Shown piece by piece: positions 1 to 7,972 of a stretch of DNA of 64,000 nt. The notes under the pieces were generated by a model, which was not told the DNA's origin, did no database searches, and worked only from the letters and a program-made list of their open reading frames with translations. Within the stretch, counting starts at the first letter, position 1. Every line of letters begins with the position of its first letter. Both the position numbers and the translations under genes were made by a program. The stretch is taken from NCBI GenBank assembly GCA_964542305.1, contig CAZITX010000010.1:1-64000 (forward strand), given 5' to 3'. The DNA is from DMER64 sp964542305 (lineage in GTDB: Bacteria > Bacteroidota > Bacteroidia > Bacteroidales > UBA932).

Positions 1-78
1 AACCGAGGTTTTTTGCCGATCCATCCTCATGGAAGCCCCTTTTTGAGGATGAACCAGGGTTTTTTGCCGATCCATCCT
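1..78. repeat. 51-bp tandem repeat, one full copy plus a 27-bp partial copy
   Basis: Bases 1-27 and 52-78 match at 25 of 27 positions; the shared core is ttttttgccgatccatcct. The period of 51 bp keeps the reading frame. The array probably continues left of the window. Each unit also holds an inverted pair, atcctca at 23-29 and tgaggat at 44-50. Confidence 0.8.
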
Positions 79-238
79 GCCAAGCTGTCTCAAATAAATT
101 TGGTGCAGCGAAGCTGCGCCTTATCAATGCGCAAAATGCATTTTGCGCACCACATTGAAGGCCCCTGGCCTGTTGTATGAAAAGTAGTGCTCCAAGATAC
201 ATGATCGCAATAAGTTGTGATGTCTTGAGCTGCTCCAT
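1..238 (-). CDS. Partial open reading frame with 17-residue repeats, cut by the left window edge
   Basis: Read on the minus strand from the ATG at 238, at least 79 codons stay open to base 1, and the stop lies outside the window. The predicted product starts with a short polar stretch (MEQLKTSQ), then a hydrophobic segment (LIAIMYLGALLFI) that could be a signal or membrane anchor, then a polar part where DGSAKN recurs with a 17-residue period (51 bp, in frame). It lies downstream of the terminator of the 367-2016 gene. No family was recognised. The plus strand is also open here from base 1 to a stop at 178-180, so a non-coding minisatellite is an equally good explanation. Confidence 0.3.
   Translation of the reverse strand, partial: MEQLKTSQLIAIMYLGALLFIQQARGLQCGAQNAFCALIRRSFAAPNLFETAWQDGSAKNPGSSSKRGFHEDGSAKNLG
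128..149. repeat. Perfect 22-bp palindrome
   Basis: The half-site tgcgcaaaatg is followed directly by its exact reverse complement, centred between 138 and 139. It lies inside the open frame at 1-238. No function is evident; a recombination scar or protein-binding site is possible. Confidence 0.6.
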
Positions 239-305
239 TTTCAGGTCGCTGTTACCAAACGATAAGGGGCCTGGGCAAGAAGATCCGCAGCAAGAAGTTG
301 TTATG

Positions 306-339
306 AAAAAAAAAGGATGACTACTGCGGCCATCCTTTT
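306..339 (-). terminator. Rho-independent terminator of the 367-2016 lipoprotein gene
   Basis: On the minus strand the arms aaaaggatg and catcctttt (311-319 and 331-339) form a 9-bp stem with an 11-base loop, followed by a run of U (A run at 306-314 on the plus strand). It lies just after the stop at 367. Between it and the repeat frame (239-305) nothing else is visible. Confidence 0.8.
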
Positions 340-366
340 CTCTGTAAGGTGAGAGGTTAAAAAGGT

Positions 367-2016
367 TTAACGGTATTTAGCAAATTCTATATCTTTGGCA
401 GCCTTTTCAGCAAAAGCTGGAATTTTGTTGATTTCTGCCATCAGTTCGTTGACTTTTGAGGTCTGTCCTTTGCGGGCAGCAATAACTGCTTTAACATATT
501 TGGTCTTCATGCAGGTGCATTCGGACATAGCTTCTTCTGCTTTGTTCAGATTGCCGTTGAGCAATTGAGCCAGGGCGGCGTTCATGTGTTTTTGGCCATC
601 CAGCTTGGCAAGGGCTTCTTTGTATTTCCCATTCAGGATATCAATGGCGCCCTGGTTGCATTTGGCTGTTTTACAACCTGATTTTTCAAACAGATCATAA
701 GCTTTGTCAAAGTTTCCTTTGCGCATTTCTATAACACCCAGGTTATTGGCTACGATGGGATTGGATGCGTCGCATTGGGCAAGAGCGGCAGCGGCTTCAT
801 TAACCTTGTTTGCATTAAGGTAAGCAACAGCCAGGTTGTTACGGCCTCTTGCGGAATTGCATTTATCAACGGCTTTTTTGTACAAAGCGATCTTGGTATC
901 GTTGTCGTTGGTAAGGGTAGCGGCATACAACAATGCCTCTTCGTTCATGGCGTCCATATTGTTGGCAGTCATGTCTTTCAATTCTTCATCTGAATAGTTG
1001 ATGAATTCTACATTGGCAACCAGACGAGCACGGCGGAGTTCGGGCAACACTTTTTCTTCCAGTGTTTTATATACGGCAGACATGTTGCGGATTTCACGTT
1101 CGCGGATCACGGGGTCTGAATACATGGAAAGAACACGCAGAATCAATTCTTTGTCACCCAGATCGGTTTTGCTTACCAACTCCTGGAATCCTTCCCAGTC
1201 TTCTCCCCGGGTCTTCAGGTTAAGAGGACCTTCGGTCGGCAACTTGCTGGTAATCTTACCAAAAGCTTTTTCAGCACTTTTCATACGGTTTTCAGAAAGT
1301 TTCTCATTGAAATCTACAGGTCCTTCAGGAGAAGCGTAAGCAATAATGTCGGTACCTTTAATGCTCCTTCTTTCATCGGCCGGAAGGTTTTTCAGGAATT
1401 CCTGGAAGCCTTTAATATCTTCTTTGGTAAGTTCACGGGCACGAACCTGTGCTGAATTCTTGGCATACATAATGTTGGCTTCTTCAGCCTCTTTGATTAT
1501 CTTCTGATAATTGTCAGGCATAAAGGCGGGTTCTCCGTGGAGTTCTACCCATTTGTATGTAATGTTGGCCCCGTCGGCAATTTTATAGGCCACCGGCATT
1601 TCCCAGACATTATCTTTATACAGCACGGCGCCCCTGAGTTCCAGGTAGGATTTTTCCATTCCCTTTACATAGTCAAACTGGATCTTGTGCTGGATCTCGT
1701 CACCCGCAACGGGGATCACGTTGTAATTGTCCAGAACTTTTTCTCCCTGGAGCCTGAGTGCGGGAGCAGCTGCTTCTCCCCCTTCATAAACCAATACGGG
1801 AGTAACTTCCAGCATGGCTTTTGGATGGAAATATCCTTCGGGGAATTTCAATGTGTAACTGACATCGATTTTATCGGCTATCACCTCAAGTATTTCAGGA
1901 TTGCATGATTTTTCCACGTCATCGGCGTACTTAACCATGTCCTTGGGGTTGTTACAAGCCATAAGCATTACACCAAAAGCGGCAATGCCCAGAAAGCGCA
2001 ATAAAGATTTTTTCAT
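367..2016 (-). CDS. OmpA-like/TPR outer-membrane lipoprotein
   Basis: The 549-residue product has a lipoprotein signal with Cys21 after VMLMA, so it should be lipid-anchored, probably in the outer membrane. The middle part (about 190-260) carries an OmpA-like pattern (DIIAYASPEGP, then NEKLSENRMKSAE), the usual peptidoglycan-contact fold, but its strands are widely spaced. From about 370 to the end there are several TPR-like helix pairs (for example NNLAVAYLNANKVNEAAAAL). It is a single gene with its own terminator and a promoter shared back-to-back with the sigma-54 activator at 2113. A role in envelope organisation or cargo binding is inferred; no specific function is known from the sequence. 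Confidence 0.85.
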   Translation of the reverse strand: MKKSLLRFLGIAAFGVMLMACNNPKDMVKYADDVEKSCNPEILEVIADKIDVSYTLKFPEGYFHPKAMLEVTPVLVYEGGEAAAPALRLQGEKVLDNYNVIPVAGDEIQHKIQFDYVKGMEKSYLELRGAVLYKDNVWEMPVAYKIADGANITYKWVELHGEPAFMPDNYQKIIKEAEEANIMYAKNSAQVRARELTKEDIKGFQEFLKNLPADERRSIKGTDIIAYASPEGPVDFNEKLSENRMKSAEKAFGKITSKLPTEGPLNLKTRGEDWEGFQELVSKTDLGDKELILRVLSMYSDPVIREREIRNMSAVYKTLEEKVLPELRRARLVANVEFINYSDEELKDMTANNMDAMNEEALLYAATLTNDNDTKIALYKKAVDKCNSARGRNNLAVAYLNANKVNEAAAALAQCDASNPIVANNLGVIEMRKGNFDKAYDLFEKSGCKTAKCNQGAIDILNGKYKEALAKLDGQKHMNAALAQLLNGNLNKAEEAMSECTCMKTKYVKAVIAARKGQTSKVNELMAEINKIPAFAEKAAKDIEFAKYR

Positions 2017-2079
2017 AATTAGAATTTTATTATTGGTATTATACGTACAATATCTCTTTCCAGTATATGGATTAGCTTA

Positions 2080-2087
2080 CAAATATA
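2080..2087 (-). promoter_or_regulatory. Bacteroidota -7 box of the OmpA/TPR lipoprotein gene
   Basis: Minus-strand TATATTTG fits TAnnTTTG. It predicts a start of transcription near 2076 and a leader of about 60 nt before the ATG at 2016. It lies only 12 bp from the opposing box at 2100. Confidence 0.6.
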
Positions 2088-2099
2088 GTACAAAATTTA

Positions 2100-2107
2100 T
2101 ATCTTTG
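2100..2107 (+). promoter_or_regulatory. -7 box of the sigma-54 activator gene, near-leaderless
   Basis: TATCTTTG fits TAnnTTTG perfectly. Only five bases separate the box from the ATG at 2113, so the transcript should start at or next to the start codon. Confidence 0.65.
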
Positions 2108-2112
2108 CAAAG

Positions 2113-3315
2113 ATGGATGTTACAGCAATTAAACAGCGTTTTGAAATAATAGGGACAAGCCCTTTGCTCGACCGGGCGCTTGATATAGCCGCCCAGGTAG
2201 CCGCCACGGACCTGTCTGTTCTGGTTACCGGAGAGACCGGAGTGGGAAAGGAATTTATACCCAAGATCATACATGTTAACAGTGCCCGCAAACACGGCAA
2301 CTATTTTGCCGTAAACTGCGGAGCCATTCCGGAAGGGACCATTGATTCCGAATTGTTCGGACATCGCAAAGGATCCTTTACCGGAGCCCATGAAGACCGT
2401 ATGGGGTACTTCGAGGTTGCTGACGGAGGCACGCTTTTTCTTGACGAGGTTGCCGAGTTGCCCCTCTCCACCCAGGTGCGTCTGTTGCGTGCTTTGGAGA
2501 CCGGGGAATTCATAAGGGTGGGATCGTCCCAGGTCCAGAAAACCGATGTGCGCGTGATCGCTGCCACGAACATCAACCTGCCCCACGCGATCAAAGCCGG
2601 CAAATTCAGGGAAGATCTGTATTACCGCCTGAACACCGTTCCCATCATGGTCCCTGCGTTGAGGGAACGTCCGGGGGACATCCACCTGCTGTTTCGCAAA
2701 TTCGCCGCCGATTTTGCCGAGAAGTACAAAATGCCGGTTATTCGCCTGACCGACGAAGCCCGTAACCTGCTGGAGCATTACCGCTGGCCCGGCAACGTCC
2801 GCCAATTGAAAAACGTGGCCGAGCAATTGAGTGTTTTGGAACAGAAACGACTGGTTAGTGCCGATTCGTTGCAGCATTACCTTCCGCAGGACAGCCCGCT
2901 ACATCTGCCTGTGGTATACAATTCGGAAAAAACCGGCTCCGATGACTTCCTTTCCGAGAGGGATATATTATACAAGATTTTATTCCAGTTAAGGGCAGAG
3001 ATGGACGAAATGAAACAAAAACTGGCCGCACTGGAAGAAAACGGGCCGCTCCCGATCCCGGGACCTGGAAAAATGCTGCCGCATACAGTACACAAATCAC
3101 TGGAAGAAGAAGAGGAAGAAGAAGTCACCGAAGGGGAGATCCTTCCCCTGGAAGTTGTTGAGGAAAGCCCGGACCTCTCCCTGGACTCTCTCGAAAAAAA
3201 CTTGATAGTCAAGGTTCTACGAAAAAATAAAGGGCACCGAAAATCTACAGCCAAAGAACTGGGAATTGCAGAACGGACCTTATACCGTAAGATTAAAGAA
3301 TACGGAATAGAATAA
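2113..3315 (+). CDS. Sigma-54-interacting transcriptional activator (AAA+ and Fis HTH)
   Basis: The 400-residue protein begins directly with the AAA+ domain: Walker A GETGVGKE at about 40, a sigma-54 contact loop GSFTGA at about 93 (the family norm is GAFTGA), Walker B GGTLFLDEV and the arginine-finger region up to about 245. A non-conserved linker with a run of seven Glu follows, then a C-terminal Fis-type helix-turn-helix (KSTAKELGIAERTLYRKIK). There is no receiver, GAF or PAS domain, so activity must be controlled by a partner or by abundance. It is the first gene of a run leading into lptE, a TPR gene and secG, which suggests a link to envelope biogenesis. The start at 2113 is fixed by the N-terminal family match. 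Confidence 0.92.
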   Translation: MDVTAIKQRFEIIGTSPLLDRALDIAAQVAATDLSVLVTGETGVGKEFIPKIIHVNSARKHGNYFAVNCGAIPEGTIDSELFGHRKGSFTGAHEDRMGYFEVADGGTLFLDEVAELPLSTQVRLLRALETGEFIRVGSSQVQKTDVRVIAATNINLPHAIKAGKFREDLYYRLNTVPIMVPALRERPGDIHLLFRKFAADFAEKYKMPVIRLTDEARNLLEHYRWPGNVRQLKNVAEQLSVLEQKRLVSADSLQHYLPQDSPLHLPVVYNSEKTGSDDFLSERDILYKILFQLRAEMDEMKQKLAALEENGPLPIPGPGKMLPHTVHKSLEEEEEEEVTEGEILPLEVVEESPDLSLDSLEKNLIVKVLRKNKGHRKSTAKELGIAERTLYRKIKEYGIE

Positions 3316-3831
3316 ATGAAGAAGATCCTCATTTTTGGAAGACATACAGCCTTATTGGCCTTTTCCCTGCTGCTGACACAATGCTGGTGGTACTCTTTTT
3401 CAGGGACCTCAATTCATCCCGATGCACAAACCATCAGCGTATCTTATATTGAAAACAGGGCAGAGCGTATCAACCCGGCTTTAAGCAACCTGCTGACCGA
3501 AGCCCTGATGGATAAATACACCAAACTTACTCCGCTGTCGGTAATGACAAGCGACGGAGACTACGCTGTTTCCGGAGAGATCACAGGCTATACTATAGCC
3601 CCTATGGCGGTGACTTCAGATGAAGTCGCCTCCATGACCCGCCTAACGGTCACAGTCAGGATCGTCTTTGAGAACAAACTCGATCCGAATGAAAATTTTG
3701 ACAAAAGCTTTTCCGGATACGAAGATTTTGATTCAACCATTGCATTCGATGCGGCAGAAGGAGCTCTTGTGGATACCATAATAGAAAAGATCGTGGAAGA
3801 CATTTTTAATGCAACCGTAGCCAATTGGTAA
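3316..3831 (+). CDS. lptE: LptE-like LPS-assembly lipoprotein
   Basis: The 171-residue product has a lipoprotein signal ending LLLTQC (Cys23), followed by WWYSFSGTSIHPDAQTISV, the typical opening of Bacteroidota LptE. In this family LptE plugs the LptD barrel in the outer membrane and helps insert lipopolysaccharide. The ATG directly follows the stop of the sigma-54 activator gene, so the two are probably co-transcribed. A helix near the C terminus (AAEGALVDTIIEKIVEDI) also fits the fold. Length and position next to secG match the order seen in other Bacteroidales. Confidence 0.85.
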   Translation: MKKILIFGRHTALLAFSLLLTQCWWYSFSGTSIHPDAQTISVSYIENRAERINPALSNLLTEALMDKYTKLTPLSVMTSDGDYAVSGEITGYTIAPMAVTSDEVASMTRLTVTVRIVFENKLDPNENFDKSFSGYEDFDSTIAFDAAEGALVDTIIEKIVEDIFNATVANW

Positions 3832-3841
3832 ATAAAGACAA

Positions 3842-4564
3842 ATGACAGACAAGACAACCTTTTATGAAAAATATCTGAAAGCAACCCCGCAGGAGCTGGC
3901 TTCACACGGCTATATCCTGCAGGACATGGTAAGAAAGTATCCCTGGTTTTCACTGGGGCATATGCTGTTGTTCAAATCCCTTTGCGGATTGGGAGGAGAA
4001 GCCTGCCTGTCCGAGTCGGAAAAAACCGCCGCCTACGTTTACTCCAGGAGCAAACCCTATTTCATATTCCAGGAAAGTCTTAAGAACAAGGAAGTCATTG
4101 CCGAGGAAGATTTTTTCATCCTGGATGAAACCCTGGAGATAGAAAAAGAAGAAACACCTGCCGCTGATCCGGAGCCAAAAGCAAAAAGCAGGAAACCCGA
4201 GTTTATACTGGAACAATCGCAGGAACGTACTTTTTATCCGGGAGCCGACTATTTTGGCAAAACAGATCTGGCCACACTGGAACTGGATGTAACCGTGCCC
4301 GTTGACAGGTTCATTAGCGAAAACCCGCGGTTTACAGAGGTTCTGAAGCGTTCAGGGGAGAACATTGACACGCTGCAGCAAGACACGTCCCCTGTGCTGG
4401 AAGACGACGAATGCGTAACCGAAACGCTTGCAAGGATCTATGCTCAGCAGGGTTACCATAAACTGGCTGTAGCCTGTTACGGCAAACTTATTTTGCTATA
4501 TCCGGAAAAAAGCACTTACTTTGCGTCCCTTGTTCAAGAAATTAAGCAAAAAACAAACAATTAA
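3842..4564 (+). CDS. Cytoplasmic TPR-containing protein of unknown function
   Basis: The 240-residue protein has no signal peptide. Its N-terminal part (about 1-90) is helical, the middle (about 95-130) is an acidic, Lys- and Glu-rich linker, and the C-terminal part (about 190-235) resembles one TPR unit (ETLARIYAQQGYHKLAVACY, then a PEKSTYFASLV helix). It lies between lptE and secG with gaps of 10 and 3 bases, so it shares their transcript. It may act as a scaffold for an envelope or secretion component, but this rests on position alone. Confidence 0.75.
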   Translation: MTDKTTFYEKYLKATPQELASHGYILQDMVRKYPWFSLGHMLLFKSLCGLGGEACLSESEKTAAYVYSRSKPYFIFQESLKNKEVIAEEDFFILDETLEIEKEETPAADPEPKAKSRKPEFILEQSQERTFYPGADYFGKTDLATLELDVTVPVDRFISENPRFTEVLKRSGENIDTLQQDTSPVLEDDECVTETLARIYAQQGYHKLAVACYGKLILLYPEKSTYFASLVQEIKQKTNN

Positions 4565-4567
4565 AAT

Positions 4568-4909
4568 ATGTATACAGCAACTGCCATTCTCATAGTTATC
4601 GCCAGTATACTGCTGACTCTCGTCGTATTGGTACAGAACTCCAAAGGAGGAGGGCTGGCAGCCAATTTTGCAACAGGTAACACCACTTTTGGCGTACGTC
4701 AAACCGCCGATTTCCTGGAAAAAGCTACCTGGACACTGGCCATTGCCATTTTGGTACTCTGTCTGTTGGGAACTACATTTATATCTACCGGAAGGAGCAA
4801 GAAAAACTCGGACCTGGAACAGCGTCTGGAAGAAACCCAGCAACCCGCCGGACTTCCCCAGTTCCCCACGGGAACCGAAGATGCACAGCCGCTGCTCCCC
4901 ACAGAATAA
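4568..4909 (+). CDS. secG: Preprotein translocase subunit SecG
   Basis: The 113-residue protein has two membrane helices (about 3-20 and 55-73) joined by the conserved loop VLVQNSKGGGLAANFA, the hallmark of SecG. SecG assists SecYE and SecA in moving proteins across the inner membrane. The tail after the second helix is hydrophilic and rich in Glu, Gln and Pro, as is common in Bacteroidota. It starts 3 bases after the preceding TPR gene and is followed 6 bases later by kbl. Confidence 0.93.
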   Translation: MYTATAILIVIASILLTLVVLVQNSKGGGLAANFATGNTTFGVRQTADFLEKATWTLAIAILVLCLLGTTFISTGRSKKNSDLEQRLEETQQPAGLPQFPTGTEDAQPLLPTE

Positions 4910-4915
4910 AATAAT

Positions 4916-6106
4916 ATGTATTCTTCTTTTCAAAAACATCTCCTGAAAGAATTGACGGAGATCCGTGAAGCCGGATTGTATAAGGAAGAAAGGATCATTA
5001 CATCACCCCAGGGATCTTCCATATCCGTTAAAGAAAGCAACGTACTCAATTTTTGTGCGAACAATTACCTGGGTCTGTCCAATCATCCCCAGTTGATCAA
5101 AGCTGCTGCGGAGGCACTTAAGAACCGCGGATACGGCATGTCCAGTGTCCGTTTTATATGTGGCACGCAGGATCTGCACAAGGAACTGGAAAACACTGTT
5201 TCCCGCTTTTTCGGAACCGAAGACACCATTCTTTACGCATCCTGTTTCGATGCCAACGGAGGTTTATTTGAACCACTGCTGGGAGAAGAAGATGCCATTA
5301 TCTCGGATGCACTCAATCATGCTTCCATTATTGACGGGGTCCGTTTATGCAAGGCAAAACGTTACCGTTATGCCAATGCCAACATGGAAGAACTGGAAAC
5401 GTGTCTGAAAGAAGCTCAGCAACAAAGGTTCCGGCTGATCATCACCGACGGGGTGTTTTCAATGGACGGGAACGTTGCTCCTGTTGACAAGATCTGTGAA
5501 CTGGCCCGAAAATACGACGCTATGGTTGTGGTGGATGAATCTCATTCGGCCGGCGTAGTAGGGCATACGGGACGCGGAACCACCGAATTGTACAACCTTA
5601 TAGGAAAAGTTGAAGTGCTGACAGGCACCCTGGGCAAAGCTTTCGGGGGAGCCATAGGCGGATTTACAACCGGTAAGCGGGAGATCATAGAATTGCTCCG
5701 GCAACGCTCTCGGCCTTACCTTTTCTCCAACTCCATACCTCCCATGGTGGCAGCAGCCGGCATAGCCGCTTTCAATTTGTTGGACAAGAATAACGACCTG
5801 CAGGATAAGTTGCATTCCAATACGGCTTATTTTGTCAAAAAAATGCAGGAAGCCGGGTTTGATATCAAACCCACGCAAAGTGCCATATGTGCCGTAATGC
5901 TATACGATGCCCGCCTGGCACAGGAATTTGCCGCGGCATTGCAAGTGGAAGGCATTTATGTGACCGGATTTTCTTTTCCGGTGGTACCAAAAGGAGAGGC
6001 CCGTATCCGCGTTCAGATATCTGCGGCACACGAGCCCCGTCAACTGGATGACTGCATTCAGGCCTTTTGCAAGGTCGGCAAAAAAATGCAGGTCATTCGG
6101 AACTGA
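4916..6106 (+). CDS. kbl: Glycine C-acetyltransferase (2-amino-3-ketobutyrate CoA ligase)
   Basis: The 396-residue protein is a full-length alpha-oxoamine synthase of PLP fold type I. Visible marks are NFCANNYLGLSNHP near the N terminus, VVVDESHSAGVVG for the PLP aspartate and histidine region, and the PLP lysine in GTLGKAFGGA. It interconverts 2-amino-3-ketobutyrate plus CoA with glycine plus acetyl-CoA in threonine breakdown. No threonine dehydrogenase gene is adjacent, so the partner must be elsewhere. Related 8-amino-7-oxononanoate synthases share the fold, but length and sequence fit Kbl better. Its 3' end overlaps the convergent PspC gene by 14 bases. Confidence 0.9.
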   Translation: MYSSFQKHLLKELTEIREAGLYKEERIITSPQGSSISVKESNVLNFCANNYLGLSNHPQLIKAAAEALKNRGYGMSSVRFICGTQDLHKELENTVSRFFGTEDTILYASCFDANGGLFEPLLGEEDAIISDALNHASIIDGVRLCKAKRYRYANANMEELETCLKEAQQQRFRLIITDGVFSMDGNVAPVDKICELARKYDAMVVVDESHSAGVVGHTGRGTTELYNLIGKVEVLTGTLGKAFGGAIGGFTTGKREIIELLRQRSRPYLFSNSIPPMVAAAGIAAFNLLDKNNDLQDKLHSNTAYFVKKMQEAGFDIKPTQSAICAVMLYDARLAQEFAAALQVEGIYVTGFSFPVVPKGEARIRVQISAAHEPRQLDDCIQAFCKVGKKMQVIRN

Positions 6107-7613
6107 AAATATTCACTTTCCTGGAACGCGATACACCAAACTCGTGGTATACGGGTTTGCGTACAATGACTACCTGGTCGGAAGGCAGGTATAGCCGCAA
6201 AGACCCGGTGTTGCCCTTCCAGGGCTCTTCCCTGTTCACTTCTACGGCGTTCAGCGTTAACACGTTGCCATCCAATTGGAATTCCGGCTTCATGGCTTCT
6301 GCCTCCAACTCGGCCCGGTGCTCGGAACGTCCGAAAGAATTGGATTTAATTAAAAGAGAGGGCGTTTCTGCGTTGGACTGCCTTACCAGGGTCAGGGGAG
6401 GGAAAAACACCAGGTTCAAATCTTCCCTTTTTCCTTCCAGCCACCCCAGGTTGTAATGGGAGTTGTTGGCTTCCAGCCAGTAACGTTCAAAAAGAAAATC
6501 GCCGTCAGATTCAAATTCAACGTACAATGTGTCTGAAGTCAGTTCCAGGGGAACGGTTTCCCGGTAATCGGCATTGTGCCTGAAATTCGTGAAGTTTACA
6601 GAACAAAGGACAATTAACCCGATTACCGACACCAGCCAGGTAAAAAACAGCGTTGGCCCAATCCATCTTTGACCTTTTATGTTGAAGACCAAAACCGACC
6701 CCAGGTGGATGAATCCAATTACAGGAATCAAAATGACCAGGGTCAGGAACACTTTAAACAGCACAGGATTCACTGTAAGAGAGACCAGATCCGGGAGGGC
6801 CGTCGGGATCACGTTCAGGAAAAATCCTGTAGCCGTAAAAGCCACTATCAGGCTAATCAAAACGGCCGTACTGGTTATCAGGAAAAACAAACCCACAATT
6901 ACGGCAAAAACGCGTCCCAAAACATACCAACCCCGGTTGCTTTCATTATACCCGCTATGGGTGTCATGTGTGTAACGCGGAGCAGGGGCAGGAGCCGAAT
7001 GCTGTACGCCCCGGGCAGAAAGCGGTGCACCCCTCATGGCGTATTTTTCTTCTACGGAACGGGCAGGCGGGATCACAATCCAGAGTATTACATATATAAC
7101 GACAAATACCCAGGGGAAGTTAAAAAACAAAGGTCCCCAATGATGAATATTCGAAAATACATGTATTCCCGAAGGGATGAAGAATAAAACGGCAAAAAGG
7201 ACCCTGATCAGAACCACTTCAATGTTGAAATAAGCAGCCAGGCCGGAGCAAACACCACCTATAACCTTGTGATCCACATCCCGGTACAACCGTTTGGCAG
7301 GTTTTGGCGGAAGGCTGCCTGCAAATGTGCCGGCCGAAGGGTCACCGCCTTCTTCTTCAATAACTTCCGGCGGGCCCATGATGTCAAGGACCGCATCCAC
7401 ATCGGCTTTGGAGACAACGCGTGCCCCCATTTCGGTACGTTCTCCCAATAACTCGGCAATGCGTTCCTCAATGCCGTCTACGATCTCCGCCCCCCCCTCT
7501 TTGCCGGAATAGTACCGGCGCAGATGATCCAGGTATACTTTCAGGACGTTGTATGCATCTTCTGCCAGCGTAAAGGGCATTTTGTTAATGCTTACTTTAA
7601 TAACTTTTTTCAT
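6093..7613 (-). CDS. Large PspC-domain membrane protein
   Basis: The 506-residue protein starts with a Bacteroidota-specific N-terminal region of about 90 residues (MKKVIKVSINKMPFTLAEDA, then IEERIAELLGE), followed by a PspC domain at about 106-200 (RLYRDVDHKVIGGVCSGLAAY). Further membrane helices at about 235-260, 280-305 and 320-345 lead to a C-terminal periplasmic beta-rich region. PspC proteins sense or relieve inner-membrane stress. It is the third gene of the operon, and its ATG overlaps the padR stop (ATGA). The N-terminal module is repeated in the first gene of the operon at 7973-8578. Confidence 0.87.
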   Translation of the reverse strand: MKKVIKVSINKMPFTLAEDAYNVLKVYLDHLRRYYSGKEGGAEIVDGIEERIAELLGERTEMGARVVSKADVDAVLDIMGPPEVIEEEGGDPSAGTFAGSLPPKPAKRLYRDVDHKVIGGVCSGLAAYFNIEVVLIRVLFAVLFFIPSGIHVFSNIHHWGPLFFNFPWVFVVIYVILWIVIPPARSVEEKYAMRGAPLSARGVQHSAPAPAPRYTHDTHSGYNESNRGWYVLGRVFAVIVGLFFLITSTAVLISLIVAFTATGFFLNVIPTALPDLVSLTVNPVLFKVFLTLVILIPVIGFIHLGSVLVFNIKGQRWIGPTLFFTWLVSVIGLIVLCSVNFTNFRHNADYRETVPLELTSDTLYVEFESDGDFLFERYWLEANNSHYNLGWLEGKREDLNLVFFPPLTLVRQSNAETPSLLIKSNSFGRSEHRAELEAEAMKPEFQLDGNVLTLNAVEVNREEPWKGNTGSLRLYLPSDQVVIVRKPVYHEFGVSRSRKVNIFSSE

Positions 7614-7942
7614 TTTCTCAGGATGTCAAGAGTTTCCACAATTTCTTTCCAGGCCTTGTCCATTTCCTGCAATACCTCACGGCCTTTATCGGTAAGAGTA
7701 TAATACTTGCGGGGAGGTCCCTGTGTGGATTCTTCCCAGCGGTATGCTAAAAGTCCCTGGTTTTTCTGGCGGGTAAGCAGGGGGTATAGTGTGCCTTCCA
7801 CTACAATAATCCGGGCGTCTTTCAGTTTGTTGATCAATTCAGAGGCGTACGCATCGTTTTTATCCAAAACGCTTAGAATGCAATATTCCAGCACTCCCCG
7901 GCGCATCTGCGACTTAATGTTTTCAATATTATTTTCAGTCAT
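7610..7942 (-). CDS. PadR-family transcriptional regulator
   Basis: The 110-residue protein is a typical short PadR repressor: a winged helix (RGVLEYCILSVLDKNDAYAS, then VEGTLYPLLTRQKNQGLLAY and GPPRKYYTLTDKG) plus one C-terminal dimerisation helix. The start at 7942 (MTENNIENIK) was chosen because family members begin there; an in-frame ATG at 7963 would add seven residues. It lies between two PspC genes and overlaps the downstream one by ATGA, so it very likely represses this operon. A candidate operator is the inverted repeat at 8642-8662. Confidence 0.9.
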   Translation of the reverse strand: MTENNIENIKSQMRRGVLEYCILSVLDKNDAYASELINKLKDARIIVVEGTLYPLLTRQKNQGLLAYRWEESTQGPPRKYYTLTDKGREVLQEMDKAWKEIVETLDILRK

Positions 7943-7972
7943 AACAGCAATCTTTAAATTCATACACAAGGA

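Noticed and set aside
239..305. RNA gene or small gene between the left-edge frame and the terminator
   Set aside because: No stable fold, open frame or promoter box could be supported by eye.
2077..2877. 266-residue minus-strand frame opposite the sigma-54 activator
   Set aside because: The plus strand carries the conserved AAA+ domain; the antisense frame also runs into the divergent promoters.
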